DNA of 64,000 nucleotides from Hevea brasiliensis (Eukaryota > Streptophyta > Magnoliopsida > Malpighiales > Euphorbiaceae): NCBI RefSeq assembly GCF_030052815.1, contig NC_079509.1, positions 45,440,750-45,504,749 of the forward strand, given 5' to 3'. Below the pieces are notes generated by a model. The model was not told where the DNA came from, did no database searches, and saw only the letters and a list, made by a program, of their open reading frames with translations. Numbering within the stretch: position 1 is the first letter of the stretch; every line of letters starts with the position of its first letter. Below, in pieces: positions 24,506-38,179 of this stretch. The position numbers and the translations under genes are program-made.

Positions 24506-27500
24506 TGTCACACCTTACCCCTCTGTAAGGCATCACATGATCCCGTAGAATACCTAATGAACTACCGCACTTCATCTACCGATAATTCATTAAGTACCCT
24601 ACAAGGGATTTTAAAATAATTTTCTTATTTTTGATAAGTGGTGAGTAATTTCTAATAAGTACTTAAAATATGTAGTTAAACTAAAACTAGTTAATAATTT
24701 TGGCCCATTTTATTTTTACGCAAATTTTATAAAAATTTTGATAGAGTTCCCTCTGTATTTTGAGAAACCAGTTCTTCAAATACCTGAATTAAAAGCACTT
24801 CCAATAATTTTCAAACCACTGCTTCAAATTCATACTCAATCTTAACCAATTTCTCAAATTCACAAGTTCAATAATTCTCAAAATACTGTCAATCAATATC
24901 ATTCATATTTCATTTTAAACAAAACAATTTAGATACCTTATTACAACATTTACATTAAGAGAATTTCAAAAGCACAATATATATATTACAACTTTATACA
25001 AATTTTATACAAACTGCTCAAGACCCACTTTTACATGTCCATACATTTATGTGCAATATATACATCAAAAGAAGAATTTACAGTTAAGGTATAAATTATA
25101 TCCGAAGACTTCAAGCTGATGACTCCACACACCTCAGCAGCTCAGTCTGCTGCTCCTCTAGTCTCTCAGATCACAAGAATAAAGCTATCACGAGTACTAG
25201 GACTCAGTGGTGCACAATATACTAAAACAATCTTTATGCAAAACTTAAAGCACATTTATTCAAAGATTTGGCTAAACATGAAAATTAAATACAAATCATG
25301 CATTGTGAGATTTTAAATGTAAACCAAATTCATTTCAAAGTATCAAAACACATTTCATAAAACCCACAACTAGATCATGCCATTCGAAACAAATAAAATC
25401 TCAATAGTCAGAGGCTAAAGAGAAATCACATGAATCTCAATAGCCAGAGGCTAAAGAGAAATCATATCACAGGCTAGCTAGCTCAAATATATGGATATCC
25501 ATTCACATCCTCTTCTACTGGCACACCTCAACACTTCTCCAGAGAAGGAATCAAAATTCGAAACTAATTACCCCCACTAGTCGTGCTAGTGAGGTGTTCA
25601 AATATATGGTCATGACACTGTGGTTTCAAAACTTATCTTAACAATTTGCTAAACATTGTCAGTTCAAATATACACAATAACTTTCACAATTTAAATCAAA
25701 CATCATAAGAATGCCATAATCCAATATTTCACATTATTCAAAACAATATGCAAAAGATGATTATAAAAGTATACGTTGTGCACAAACCTCAAACGAGTCC
25801 CCTGTTGGCCTTAACTCGACTCCTCGGGTTCTGTCCCGGTATTCTTTTCCACTGAAACACGCAATTTTTACAATGTTTCAGTACTAGAACTTAAAATAAA
25901 TCCAAAATAAACTTAGCTCCACATTTACCTAGCTCTAACGTGTTAAATTCGACGTTCTCGAAATTTTGTGTTTCGAGTTACTATTCACTGAACTATTCCA
26001 GTCAAATAGTTGACTTTTTAAGGCTTACTAGGTATGGGAACTCTAGCTTCACCCACATACCACATTTTGGTCATTAAACTTGTTGGTTTTAGTCATTTTC
26101 TCAAAGCTTAGGTCATTTTGGCAAAATTGCCAATTTTCGGTTTTCGTTCTCCGAAGTTGCACTGTTCCATTGGTCGATCTACTGTTGGAATTTGACAAAA
26201 CTTCCTTCATAGAAAATGTTCCTTATTGTCTTAAGTGTATTCTCATTTTTGGATCACCCCAATCAGAGTTTTGTAGCTCAAGTTATGGCCAAAATAAAAT
26301 TACTGTTCACGTGCACTGTTCATGCTGCAATTTTGGTGCTGGCAGATTTTTTATCCAACTTTGCTCAGTAATTTGATCAAGTTAAGTCCATAATTTGGTC
26401 TAACTTTCTTCATATGAAATGTTATACTATGTCTTATGTTTCCATCGGTTCAAGAATTGCCTAAATCCGAGTTTTCTAGAGAGAGTTATAGCCCTTCAAA
26501 CATTACTGCTCAATGGTAATTCTACAGAGTTGCAGGTTTGGTAAGTCAACTTTGCTCAATAATCTGACTAGGTTCGTGGCATAATTTGGGGTGATGTTCT
26601 TCATGAAAGTTTTAGATCTATATCTTATCTAATTACGGTTAAAATTTCAGGTCAATTTGACCTACCTAGCTCTAGTTATGACCAAATGAACAGTTACTGT
26701 TCATTTGGTCAGTTTGGTGCAGTGGCAGCCTGCTCTCATTTCACTTTGGTCAATTGTTTCACTAAGTTTTGGTCAGTTTTTGGCCATGGTTCCTTAATGA
26801 AAATTATGCTATTTTATGTTTATTTTCATCCCCAATTGGTGGCATATCAATTAGACTTGTAAAATTTGAGTTTTGGTCCTTCAATGTGGGTTTGGTCATG
26901 CTGCTAGCAGCATGACCATTGGACCTACGAATTTGGTTCTCATTCCAACAATTCCCACACATCTCTTTTGGTCATTATTGACGTTTTTTTATCTCATAAT
27001 AGAACAAAGTCATCATTTAAGTATTTCTTCAAAATTTGGTTCACAAACCCTAGCATTCAAACCCTAATCTCACTAACTCTTGCATTTAACTATTTCAATG
27101 CCTTTAACTATCATCACTTAACTCATTAAGGTTCATATTTTTATCCAAGTCAATCAAGCCATGCAAATTACACTCTCCACAATGCTGGCCGAAATTCCCT
27201 CTCTTCCTAATCATGCAATATTTTTCAATTTCTTCATATAATCTTATTCATTTCTACCCTAAATCCATCATATATACTAAAAAGAAGAGTTGGATTAGCT
27301 TACCTTAAGTGAGCAGAATTTGTCTACCAATTCTTCAACTTTGCTTGATTTATTTACTCCCAATCTTCTTATCAAAGTTCAAATACAAGTTTTAATTATG
27401 GGAGGTAAAGATTTCATGGCAAGATTTAAGGTTTAAAGGAAGCTTTTAATGGCTTCAATGGAGGTTTCACTCATGGGGAAGCAAGGGAATTTCGGCTGGT

Positions 27501-28201
27501 TTGGGTTGGGAGAGAAGATGAGGGTAATTTTTTTTTTCTTTGTTTTATTTTTGTCTTACTCAATGGATATTTAACTTGGTCAACTTTGGTAGGAAATTAA
27601 AAATCAATTATGACATCATTTTGATGTCATAAAGTAATGTAGTTAGCCTTTTTCTTTTCTTTTCTTTTCTTTTTCTGTTTTTTTTTATTTATCTATTAGT
27701 TCTTTAATCTAATTCCCGGTCCCGAAGTTTTCCTTTCTCTGATTTTATTTGACAGTTAGGTCAGGAGTCAGCTCTCGGGGTCAATTGATCAAATTGCCCC
27801 CGCAGGTTCATCCCGGTTTGTAAATAATCTAATATTTCTTCCGGCTCCCTGACCTAATTATTTAACTGACTTAACAGTTCTTTTTCATGATTTTCTCTTT
27901 TCCACTGTGTTCATAAGGGTCCTAAGGATCGCAGCGTCACTTTTTACGGTTCGAAATTTGAGTTTAAAATGACTTCGCAGTCGTTCCCGAGGAGGTCACT
28001 CATCACTGTGACTCTCGGCTCGATTAACCTCTTATGTTCTATTTTTCTTATTTATAGTTAACTAATTAAACATTACTAATTATTTGTGTTTATGGCTTCT
28101 CAAGTTGTCTTAAGTGTGGCCTTAATCCCATTAATTGTCCGGACCGACACTGGTCACCGGAACAGTGAAATATACCAGGCTATACCAATAGGGGTGTTAT
28201 A
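24506..28201 (-). repeat. 5' LTR of the Tekay-type element (3696 bp)
   Basis: Right copy of the direct repeat, next to the PBS, so it would hold the active promoter. It ends GTGTTATA rather than GTGTTACA, a one-base change at the CA end. The hairpin region at 25150-25205 is altered compared with the left LTR: the first stem is lost and the second is damaged. Confidence 0.92.
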
Positions 28202-28206
28202 ATAAG

Positions 28207-29158
28207 AAATGTGAAAACTGACATCATTATCTAAAACCCAAACTGTAGATGAACTATGAGCATCATCAACATCTAAATAAAAAGATATAGACATACCTTC
28301 TGATGGTGTATCCTTCTTATTCTTCAGAGAAGCAAGATACTCTCGGCAGTTCCTTTTCCAGTGCCCATCTTTCTGGCAGTGGAAACACTTTCCTTTGCCT
28401 CCATCAGCTTTGGTCTTCCTTTTCTGTTTAGCTATCTTCTTGGAAGGACTAGGAATTTGAGGTTTCTTTTTATTATTGCCCTTCTTCTTGTTGGACTTTC
28501 CAGCAGAAGAAGATGCGATTAAAGCTACCACTTTCCCTTTATTGCTCAGCATATTCTTTTGAGCAATAACTAGCATGTTAAGTAAACCAGCCAAGGTGTA
28601 TTCCTACTTAGTCATATGGAAATTTGTTACAAAATTCCCAAATGACTCAGGAAGGGACTGAAGAATCAAATCCGTTTGCAATTGAAAATCAATGTTAAAG
28701 TCAAGATGTTCCAGCTACTCAATAAGTTGAATCATCTTGAGGACATGATCCCCAACATTTTGTCCCTCAGACATTGTCATGCTAAATAGCTGCCTAGATA
28801 TCTCATACCTGGCATTCCTGTTATGTTCACCATATAACTCTTGTAGGTGAAAGAGGATCTCACTTGCACTCTGCATGTTCTCATGCTGCTTCTGTAACTC
28901 ATTACTCATAGAAGCAAGCATGTAACACTTGGCTCTCATATCATGCACCTTCCACTTGTCCAAAGTTTCATGTTCCTCTTGAGTGGCCTCTGGAGGTAAA
29001 GGACCAGGAACATTCGAGTCTAGAACATATCCAATACGTTCTAAGTTCAGGACAAGTTTTAAATTTCATAGCAAATCAGAAAGATTAAGTCCTGTCAACC
29101 TATTGTGATCAAGTATGCTCGCAAGGATATTAGATGGTGATGGTTGTGGCGAGCTCAT
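28207..29158 (-). pseudogene. Copia-1 gag and start of protease, decayed
   Basis: The start codon is at 29158-29156 (MSSPQPSPSNILASIL). A copia-type gag follows (PF14223-like) with HDMRAKCYMLASMSNELQKQ, SASEILFHLQELYGEH and MSEGQNVGDH. A lysine-rich stretch leads to the CCHC knuckle CFHCQKDGHWKRNC (about 28375-28335). The protease start reads WVLDNDVSFHIS, where the usual D-T-G triplet is replaced, so it was probably dead before the gypsy element cut it at 28202. Stops in the N-terminal part near 29070 and at 28595 break the frame. Confidence 0.85.
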
Positions 29159-30771
29159 TATTATCAGAAAATTAACTGCAGAAAATAACTAGATTAATTA
29201 GTAAATGTATCATGTGTTTAACCAAAATGATTATGATTTTTTAATCAAATTGGTCCTCCCACTAACTTAGCGAATCCTACACTTCCAAAGTAGAAAATGG
29301 AAATTCTCGTTGGATGGATTTCTAGTGGGTGATTGAATTCTTATAATCTTATTGATCATCCTCAAGCACATCCATTATTGAAATTACAATAAACTATAAG
29401 TGAGAAACTCCTTATCCATCACATCTCATGTGAGGTTCAATCCTTTACCTGGCCCCTAATGCTCAAAATCTCAGGCACATCCATTATTAAATTATTTTGC
29501 ATTAGTTAAGTTGATCCCATTAAGCCAGTAAACATGCAAATAATTTTAATGTCCTCAGGCACATCCATTATTGGCCACCAAACCATTTACATATTTACAA
29601 CATCTCTTGCTTAATAATCATTCTTAAGAAAATCTCTTAAATTAATTGCATCATATGCAAGTATTTAAAATTTCTTAAAATAATTGCCTCAATGGAGGGC
29701 CCATAATATAATTACCTTTAATTATATCATTTCCAACTTAATCATTTGTTTGGAAGATTTTGTGGTCAGCCTAATTTCTATTATGGTCTCACTTTGCACA
29801 TTATCCAATTAGCATGCATATATCATATACTTGCATACATTCCCATACATCTCATGCATACATGGATAAATAATAAATATGGTATGATCATGTACTTTCT
29901 AAGGGATTTAATTCTGAGCCACTAAGAATTAAATCAGGGCATTCCTAGGTGCATTTCATTCATTCATATTACAAGAGTTGCTGAAGGAGTACATAATCAA
30001 CACTTGATCTTGAATTCCTCCCACTAGTCCCACCAATGCTCTTGACCTCCTTGATCTTCTTGCAATCCAATTACATAGTAATCCTTGGCATACCAAGGAG
30101 AATTTACAAGAACCAAATAAATGAAATTACAACCCAAAAATTATTACAACCTTTATAATACATGCCTCTAAAATTAAATTAATTAATTTACAATCCAAAG
30201 AAACATAAAAGAAATAAATCCAATCACATTGGTCTTTTATTGTCCATGATCATCCATCATGCATATCACCATTTAACAATTAAATAAAATATATACACTA
30301 AAATTAAATTGAATATCTCATATTCAACTTAAAAATCTAGATTTGAATCTCATTCAAACAAATTTAAAAATTCAAATTTGAGTCACATTCAAACAAATTT
30401 AAAAATTTAGATTTGAATCACATTCAAACAAATTTAAAAATTCAGATTTGAATCACATTCAAATAAATTTAAAAATTCAGATTTGAATCACATTCAAACA
30501 AATTTAATTGTGTGATTATAATTCTAATTAAACAATTTAATTAGACATAGGCATAATTATGGACATCAAGCATACAACAATTGCATAATTGAAGACCAAT
30601 ATCATGCGCACCATAGTGGTGCTCAAACCATGCACACCATGGTGCACAACCAAGCATATCGCCACCTATTCTTTGCAACCAGCAATGAATCAATCAACTT
30701 TTGATCAAATCACACAATTAAATCAGATATTAAACAATCTAAATGGCAAATATAGTGGCTCTAATACCAAT
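29159..30771 (-). other. Leader of copia-1 with PBS and minisatellite
   Basis: This 1.6-kb untranslated leader lies between the 5' LTR and gag. The PBS at 30757-30769 reads TGGTATTAGAGCC on the minus strand, one base from the initiator-Met form. A minisatellite of about 35 bp follows at 30338-30505. Nearer gag the phrase CTCAGGCACATCC recurs about every 90-110 bases (near 29360, 29471 and 29553). No protein coding is seen. Copia-2 and copia-3 have the same arrangement. Confidence 0.75.
30338..30505 (-). repeat. 35-bp minisatellite in the copia-1 leader, about 5 copies
   Basis: Each unit has the core ATTTGAATCACATTCAAAC, containing the short inverted pair TTTGAAT / ATTCAAA, followed by an A/T-rich spacer. 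Confidence 0.85.
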
Positions 30772-32880
30772 TGAAGGAGCAGAAGCATGAAAATTATTAG
30801 ATTAGAACATTGAATTCAAAAATTTTCTTCTAGGGTCTCATGCATCATGCAAGATTCAATTTTTACCTATTGATTTTAATGTTCAATTGCATATTAAAAC
30901 TCTTTTAATATGTATTTGGATATATGTTTGCCATTTAAGATTTTAGAATTAACAGATTATATCATTAGAACCCTAGATTAAATCAAGAACATGTGCACTA
31001 ACCTTTTGATGCACTGTAGTTATGTTTGGTACCTTTGTGAAGCACCTAGGACCCCAGATGTTATCCCTATAGCTTGTCCACACCAAGATCACCAATGGCA
31101 GCCCCTTGAACAACTTTTAAATCCTTACCAACCAATTAGAAAATAGGAATTTGCCTTTAGAGAGGTTGTAGATGTAAACAGGACACTAGAAACGATTTCT
31201 AGCAATTTTAATTTAAGAGAATATTGGCAATTCTCTTTGAATTGATGAGAGATGAAGAAGAATAGAGGAAGAGAGGCTCAAAGGTGGCGGCACATATGAG
31301 AGAATAGCATATTGATATTTTACTCTTTCATAACATCACATTATATAATTAGGTCATCACTTAAAATCCCTGCCATATGTTATCTTCTGATTGGCCAGAA
31401 TTTTAATTGACCTAATCACATTAAGCCAAGTGTTACAGCTAGATTTAATCTTGACTTTGATTATATTACATGATTGGAAGACAAATGGCAAGTTTATATG
31501 GTGCCATGTGTCACCATCTCATGGTGCCACATGTCACCCTGTGAAATGACCAAATTACCCTTGTGTTGTAATTTTGAGTTCCCAACACAAAATAATTATT
31601 TCCCCTCATCTAATCAATTTATATCAAATATAAATTAGTTAATTAATCTCTATTAATTAATTTCTCATAATTAAATTCATATTTAAACTCTTTAAATATA
31701 AATTTAACCTATACTATACATCCAATAACCTAGATTTGGTTTCAAGTCATGCTAGGGACTTTGAAATCTTATTGCAAACCAAACCTATTTAATTAATCAA
31801 TTAAACACTTTAATTAATTAATTAAATCACATTTAATTTGGTGATTACTTGTGTATGTGTGTGACTCACTAGGCTCATCACTAATTGGCAATGAGATATG
31901 ATATTAACTCTTAATATCATCAGAACTCTTTCTTATCATAAATGATTTCTCTAAATCATTTTATGAACCTTATAGACCATGGTTAACACCTAGCAAAGCA
32001 TGCCATGGCCACCCAATTAGTAATAAGGAATACCTTAAATGAACCTTTTATCATATGTTACCATGCACTAGAATCTCTCTGCTACAAAATCCCAATTCGA
32101 GCTGGTGTCATGGTTTATGTCAAACTCCATTTGCTATGAATATTATGCTCTCTTTTAATTCCAGCTCTTGATTAAAAAGATTTTCTCATCAGAAACTCTT
32201 TTCTAATTAAATCTGTCTGTCTTGGCCAGGAACTTGAAAAATCAAGAATAATTAAATGAATATAGGACTTTATCCCTATTTACTTAGAGCAACAGATTCC
32301 ATCTTGATCAACACCTACCTCCATATATAACTAGTAGGAGCCAACACATGTCCATATACCCATACATAGTACAAGTATGAAAGTAGTATCAAACTCAAAC
32401 CACCTATATACAAGATAACTGTGCTATCTCAAGTTTAAAGATTATATGCACTGTTATGATTTATGACAATACATTGACAAGAGTAAACTCTATGTGCTTG
32501 TCATAAGTGTCACTAGTTCGGCCTACTTATCATGTATAAGTGCCTATCATGTTTGTTATATGGCATGAGACTCACCATTCCATCTTATTTATATCTCATA
32601 TAAATAACTTGGGAACAAACATGATTACAATCTTTCTTGATAAGTCATGTCCTTATTGTGAAGTATCCTCATTGTGAACCAATTTATGATACTTTGTGCT
32701 AGAAATACTATCACTCATATTCTTAACAACTTAAGAATAGAATTTCTAACAAAATATCAATGGACTTTTTCTATTACTCATAAATATATTATGTAAACGA
32801 AGAAGTGAAATTGCCTTTTTATTAATAAAACATGTATAAGATACATACTAAATGATATGCTCTAGGGCATACTACTAACA
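30772..32880 (-). repeat. 5' LTR of copia-1 (2109 bp)
   Basis: Begins TGAAGGAGC and ends CTACTAACA on the plus strand, that is TGTTAGTAG to CTCCTTCA on the minus strand. It is uninterrupted and shows the empty site of the gypsy solo LTR near 31275. A small deletion near 32670 (reading CCTCATTG where other copies have CCTCGATTG) is shared only with the truncated LTR at 40583-41318. Confidence 0.92.
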
Positions 32881-32980
32881 ATCTTATGAGATGCATTTGG
32901 GAGGGTTTTGGGTGCCATGAGGTGCATAGTCAACCATGGGATTGCCTTTAGGCATATGGCTAGCCATGAGACACACTAAG
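32881..32980. repeat. 100-bp spacer, first copy (part of the older solo LTR)
   Basis: The spacer between copia-1 and copia-2 recurs at 41319-41418 with two differences in 100 bases. It begins with the copia-1 target repeat (A/T)TCTT and ends with the copia-2 target repeat CTAAG. Confidence 0.9.
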
Positions 32981-35081
32981 TGAAGGAACGGAAGCGTGAA
33001 AAACACAAGTTTATACCATTGAATTCAAAAATTTTCACCTAGGGTCACATGCATCATGCAAGATTTATTTTTATCTATTTGATTTCAATGATAAACAACA
33101 TATTAGAACTCTTTTAATATGTTTTTAGATCTGTATTTGCCATTTAAGATTTTTAAATTAATCAGATTAATTTTAGAACCCTAGATTAAATCAAGAATGA
33201 TTACACTGACCTCTTGATGCACTGCAGCATATTTGTGCCTTTGAGATTTGTCTTCAGGACACCAAATATTGTCCCTCTAGCTTGTCCACATCAAGAACAC
33301 CTATGGCAGCCCTTGAACAGCTTCTAAAGCTTTTTCTATTAATTAGAAATTCAAGTTCTGTCTTTTAAGAGATTAGAGATGTAAACAGGACACTAGAAAC
33401 AATTTCTAGTGTTCTTAATTCAAGAGATTGATGGCTAATCTCTTTGAATTGATGAGAGATGAAGAAGAATAGATGGAGAGCCTCAAAATGGCGTGACAAA
33501 GGAGTGTGGCTACTAGTTGTTTTATTTTTCTCATAACAACACTTATATAGCTAGGTTAACGCATTAAACCCTTGCCACATGTCACCCTTTGATTAGCTCT
33601 AGGTTTAAGTGACCCAATCACATTGTGCCAAGTGTCATATTTAATCTTAATTTTAATCATCTTACATGATTAAAAGACATTTGGCAAGCTTATGTGTAAT
33701 CCCATGTGTCACCATCTCATGGTGCCACGTGTCATACTGTGAAATGACCAAAATGCCCCTGTGTCTTAATTTTGAGTTCTCAACCCAAAATAATTTTTTT
33801 TTCTTCTTCTAATTAATTTATATCAAATATAAATTAATTAATTAATCTCTATTAATTAATTTCTCATTAATTAAATTCATATTTAAACACTTTAAATATA
33901 AATTTAACTTATACTATACATCCAATAATCTAGATTTGGTTTCAAGTCATGCTAGGGACTTTGCAATCTAATTGCAAACTAAACCTATTTAATTAATCAA
34001 TTAAACTCTTTAATTAATTAATTAAATTATATTTAAATAGGTGATAACTTGTGTATGTGTGTGACTTACTAGGCTCATCATTAATTGGCAATGAGACATG
34101 ATATCAACTCTTAATATCATCAGAACTCTTTCTTACTATAAATGATTTCTCTAAATTATTTTATACACCTCATAGACCATAGTTAACACCTAGCATAGCA
34201 TGCCATGGACACCCAATTAGTAATAAGGTTTACCTTAAATGAACCTATAATCATATGTTACCATGCACTGAAATCTCTCTGTTACAAAATCCCAACTCAA
34301 GCTGGAGTCATGGTTTATGTCAAACCCCATTTGCTATGAATATTATGTTCTCTTTTAATTCCAGTTTTTGATTAAAAAGATTTTCTCATCAGAAACTCTT
34401 TTCTGAATAAATCTATCTGTCTTGACTAGGAACTTGAAACATCAAGAACAATTAAATGAATATAGGATTTTATCTCTATTTACTTAAAGGAATAGATTCC
34501 ATCTTGATTAACACCTACCTCCATATATAACTAGTAGGAGCCAACACATGCCCATATACCCGTACATAGTACAAGTATGAAAGTAGTATCAAACTCAAAC
34601 TACCTATATACAAGATAACTGTGCTATCTCAGGTCTAAAGATTATATGCACTGATATAATTTATGACAAAACATTGACAAGAGTAAACTCCATGTGCTTG
34701 TCATAAGTGTCACTGGTTCGGCCTACTTATCATGTATAAGTGCCTATCATGTTTGTTATATGGCATGAGACTCACCATTCCATCTTATTTATATCTCATA
34801 TAAATAACTTGGGAACAAACATGAATACAATCTTTCTGGATAAGCCATGTCCTTATTATGAAGTATACTCGATTGTGAACTTATTTATGATACTTTGTGC
34901 TAGAAATATTGTCACTCATATTCTTAACAACTTAAGAATAATATTTCTAACAAAATATCAATGGACCTTTTCTATTACACATAAATATATTGTGTAAACG
35001 GAAAAGTGGAAATGCCTTTTATTAATAAAAAACATGTACAAGATACATACTAAATGATATGCTCTAGGCATACTACTAACA
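32981..35081 (-). repeat. 3' LTR of copia-2 (2101 bp)
   Basis: TGAAGGAACGG to CTACTAACA on the plus strand, followed by the polypurine tract (35082-35091). It belongs to a sub-type with GTGGAAATGCC near its 5' end, shared with copia-3 and the split solo LTR, unlike copia-1 LTRs, which read GTGAAATTGCC. Confidence 0.92.
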
Positions 35082-35099
35082 ATCTCCCACTAGCACTAG

Positions 35100-37002
35100 A
35101 GCCATTTATTATAATATCTTAGACCTATCTTCTCAAGATGTCAGTCTAACTGAGCTTGTGACAAAGGCTTAGTGAATGGATTAGCTGGATTTTTCAGCTG
35201 ATGTTATTTTTCTGCATGGCTATATTGCCTTACCCAATTATATCTCTGATAATGTGGTAGTGCCTTTCTATGTGTTTAGATTTTTGGTGAGACCTTAGTT
35301 CCTTAGCCTATATGACTACTCCATTGTTGTCATAGTGTAGTGGAACTGCTGACTCAATGGAAGGAACTACTGTAAGTTCTGTCACGAACTTCTTTATCCA
35401 AACAGCTTCCTTTGCAGCATCTGATGCAGCAATATATTCAGCCTCTGTAGTGGAATCTATAGTTGTGCTCTGTTTAGAACTCTTTCAACTGACTGCACCT
35501 CTATTACAAATGAACACATATCTAGAGGTAGACTTTCTATCATCGATATCTGATTGGAAATCAGAATCAATATGATCATCCAATTGCAAGTCTCCACCTC
35601 CATAGATCAAGAATAAATCCTTAGTTCTTCTCAAGTACTTAAGGATATTCTTGACAGCTATCCAGTGTTCCAAACCTGGATTGGATTGATACCTGTTAGT
35701 CAAACTAACAGCATATGCGATATCCGGCCTAGTACACAACATTGCATACATTAAACTTTCAATAGCCGAAACATATGGAATCTTGGCCATCTTATCTCTT
35801 TCTTCAGGTATCTTTGGAGACATCTCTTTAGAAAGATGGATACCATGTCTCACTGGTAATAATCCTCTATTGGAATCAAGCATGTTAAACTTCTTTAACA
35901 CCTTTTCCAAGTATAGACTTTGGGATAAACCAATTATTCTTTTTGCTCTATCTATATAGATGCGAATCCCAAGAATATAGGTTACCTTCCCTAAGTCTTT
36001 CATGGAGAATGTATTTGACAACCATATCTTTACAATTGTCAACATACCTGTGCCATTACCCATCAACAGTATGTCATCCACATATAAGACAAGGAAAGTG
36101 ATAGCACTATCACTAACCTTCTTATATACACATGGCTCATCCTCATTTTTGATAAAACCAAAGGATTTAATGGCTTTATCAAAATGGATGTTCCAACTCC
36201 TCGAAGCTTGTTTCAACCCATAAATGGATCGCTTTAGCTTGCATACCTTAGAACCATCTTGGAATTCAAAACTCCTAGGTTGTTCCATGAAAATGTTTTC
36301 ATCAATGTATCCATTGAGAAAAGCTGTTTTGACATCCATTTGCCAAATCTCAAAATCATAGTATGCAACTATTGCTAATAGAATCCTAATTGATTTAAGC
36401 ATGGCAATAAGCGAGAAAGTCTCCTCATAGTCGATTCCTTGCCTTTGGCGAAACCCTTTCGCTATCATCTTTGCCTTATAGGTCTCTACCTTTCCATCAG
36501 AACCAATTTTCTTCTTGAAAACCCATTTGTTCCCTATAGGTACAATACCTTCACGTGGGTCAACAAGATCCCAAACTTGATTCTTATACATGGAATCAAT
36601 TTCAGATTTCATAGCATCAATCCATTTTGAAGAATCTTTATCCGATATAACTTCTTCATAGGTAAGTGGATCATCTCCATGATCTAATTCTTCATGAGTA
36701 GACAACTCTTGTTCTTCTTCATGAAGGAAACCATATCTCACTGGTGGGTGAGATACCCTGGTTGTTCTACGAGGAACAGCTGTAGATGTTTCATCAATGG
36801 GTATAGGTTGACTAGATGGATCTATATCCATCTGATCTGTTGGTTGGTCAGAATTCTCCAATTCTAACTCTATTTGCCTTCCTTTGCCTCCTTCTTGAAC
36901 AAACTGTTGTTCAAGAAATGTGGCATCTCTACTTATCACAAATTTTTGTGAAGTAGGCAAATAAAAATAAATATCCAAAACTATCTTTTGGATATCCAAC
37001 AA
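35100..37002 (-). pseudogene. Copia-2 reverse transcriptase and RNase H (505-codon open core)
   Basis: One open frame at 37002-35485 covers the end of integrase, all of RT and the first part of RNase H: SDKDSSKWIDAMKSEIDSMY, GNKWVFKKKIGSDGK, GFRQRQGIDYEETFS, MDVKTAFLNGYIDENIFMEQ, SIYGLKQASRSWN and LYVDDILLMGNGTG with the catalytic DD. RNase H begins with HIDSDFQSD, where copia-1 has YTDSDF. A stop after CNRGAVS (35485) precedes EAEYIAASDA and YDNNG; further stops lie at about 35310 and 35225. It is the longest uninterrupted coding stretch in the window. It copies element RNA and degrades the template. Confidence 0.9.
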
Positions 37003-38140
37003 ATCGACCCTTTTCTGATCTGGTCTCCAATTTATCAGTGTTCAGCTTTTTGATATAAGCTGAATAACCCTAAGTCTTAACATGCTTAAAACTTGGTTTT
37101 CTTCCATACCATATCTCATAAGGTGTGGAAGAAACTGATTTTGATGGAATCCTATTCAGAATATACAAAGCTGATTCTAATGCAAATCCCCAAAAGGAGA
37201 TTGACATATCAGTATAGCTCATCATACTACGTACCATATCCAATAGGGTACGATTTCTCCTTTTAGATACACCATTCAGCTGTGGCGTTCCTAAAGGAGT
37301 CAGCTGGGAAATAATACCGTGCTCTCTCAAGTATTCATCAAATTTAGTACTCAAATATTCACCTTCACGATCTGATCGAAGAGCTTTAATACTCTTTCCT
37401 ATTTGATTTTCTACTTTAGATTTAAATTCATTGAACTTTTCAAAGGATTCATATTTGTATTTCATCAAATACAAATACCCAAACCTTGATTTATCATCAG
37501 TAAAGGTAATAAAATAATGAAAGCCCCCTCTAGCCATTTCTTTAAATGGACCACATACATCATTATGTATTAGCTCCAAAATATTTTCAGCTCTTAGCCC
37601 TTGTCCAACGAAGGGTGATCTAGTCATTTTGCCCTGAAGGCAAGATTCACAAGTTGAAGTAGGCTCAGAGCCCAATGAGGATAGAATCCCTATTTTTTCC
37701 AGTTTTGCAATCCTATCTTCTGCAACATGACATAAACTTAAGTGCTAAATATATTTTGAACTTGAGTTGGTTTTCACTATGGCATTGCATTCTTTTAGAT
37801 CAGTTGCATTCAATTTGTGTTTGTCATTATTATCCAAATAATAAAGACCATCATTCATATAACCCGAACCAACATATTTATTTCCAAAATAAATATTGCA
37901 AACATCATCTGTGAACTGAAATTCATAACCATTTCTAGTCAAACTAGATATAGAAATGATGTTCTTAAAAGCATCAGGTACATATAAAATATTATCCAAA
38001 CACAAAACATGTCTAAACATGTAAAAAGATTTAGATCCTATGGCTAAAGCTTCAACAGTTGAGCCATTGCCAATCCGGACTCTAACATCTTGAGAACGCA
38101 AGCTGCTACTCTTTGCTAGTTCCTGCATATCATTAGAAAT
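37000..38140 (-). pseudogene. Copia-2 protease, pre-integrase and integrase
   Basis: The protease site WVLDTGASSHISND (about 38175-38130) keeps the D-T-G triplet. The following region contains VRIGNGSTVEALA and LCLDNILYVPDAF. The pre-integrase zinc region (about 37750-37630) ends SCLQGKMTRSPFVGQG after a stop near 37745. The integrase core at 37675-37070 has HNDVCGPF (family Asp in the second position kept), ALRSDREGEYL and GVSKRRNRTLLDMVR, where the catalytic Glu expected before RRNRT is Lys. That change would disable integration. The open frame stops near 37070 in the C-terminal part. Confidence 0.85.
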
Positions 38141-38179
38141 GTGAGAACTGGCACCAGTATCTAAAACCCAAGCTGTAGA

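Larger units (their letters stand above)
15978..28201 (-). mobile_element. Tekay/Del-type chromovirus (Ty3/gypsy) with 3.7-kb LTRs
   Basis: Two long direct repeats (15978-19653 and 24506-28201) flank a 4.85-kb internal region coding gag, protease, RT, RNase H, integrase and a C-terminal chromodomain-like segment on the minus strand. The target-site repeat ATAAG is perfect (15973-15977 and 28202-28206). The empty site can be read in copia-2 near 38130, inside the copia protease. The polypurine tract touches the left LTR and an initiator-Met-type PBS lies near the right LTR. The gypsy order (integrase last) and the chromodomain place it with chromoviruses; long LTRs fit the Tekay lineage. The LTRs differ at few places by eye, suggesting a fairly recent insertion, but each reading frame has at least one break. 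Confidence 0.92.
6472..32880 (-). mobile_element. Copia-1: BARE/Angela-like Ty1/copia element with two gypsy insertions inside
   Basis: Left (3') LTR 6472-12928, internal region 12929-30771 and right (5') LTR 30772-32880. Flanks are TTCTT (6467-6471) and ATCTT (32881-32885), a 5-bp target repeat with one change. The domain order on the minus strand is gag, CCHC knuckle, protease, GAG-pre-integrase, integrase, reverse transcriptase, RNase H, which is the copia order. The integrase and RT wording resembles the Angela/BARE clade. Removing the 4.35-kb and 12.2-kb insertions leaves about 9.8 kb. The PBS is a one-base variant of the initiator-Met tRNA type. Confidence 0.88.
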
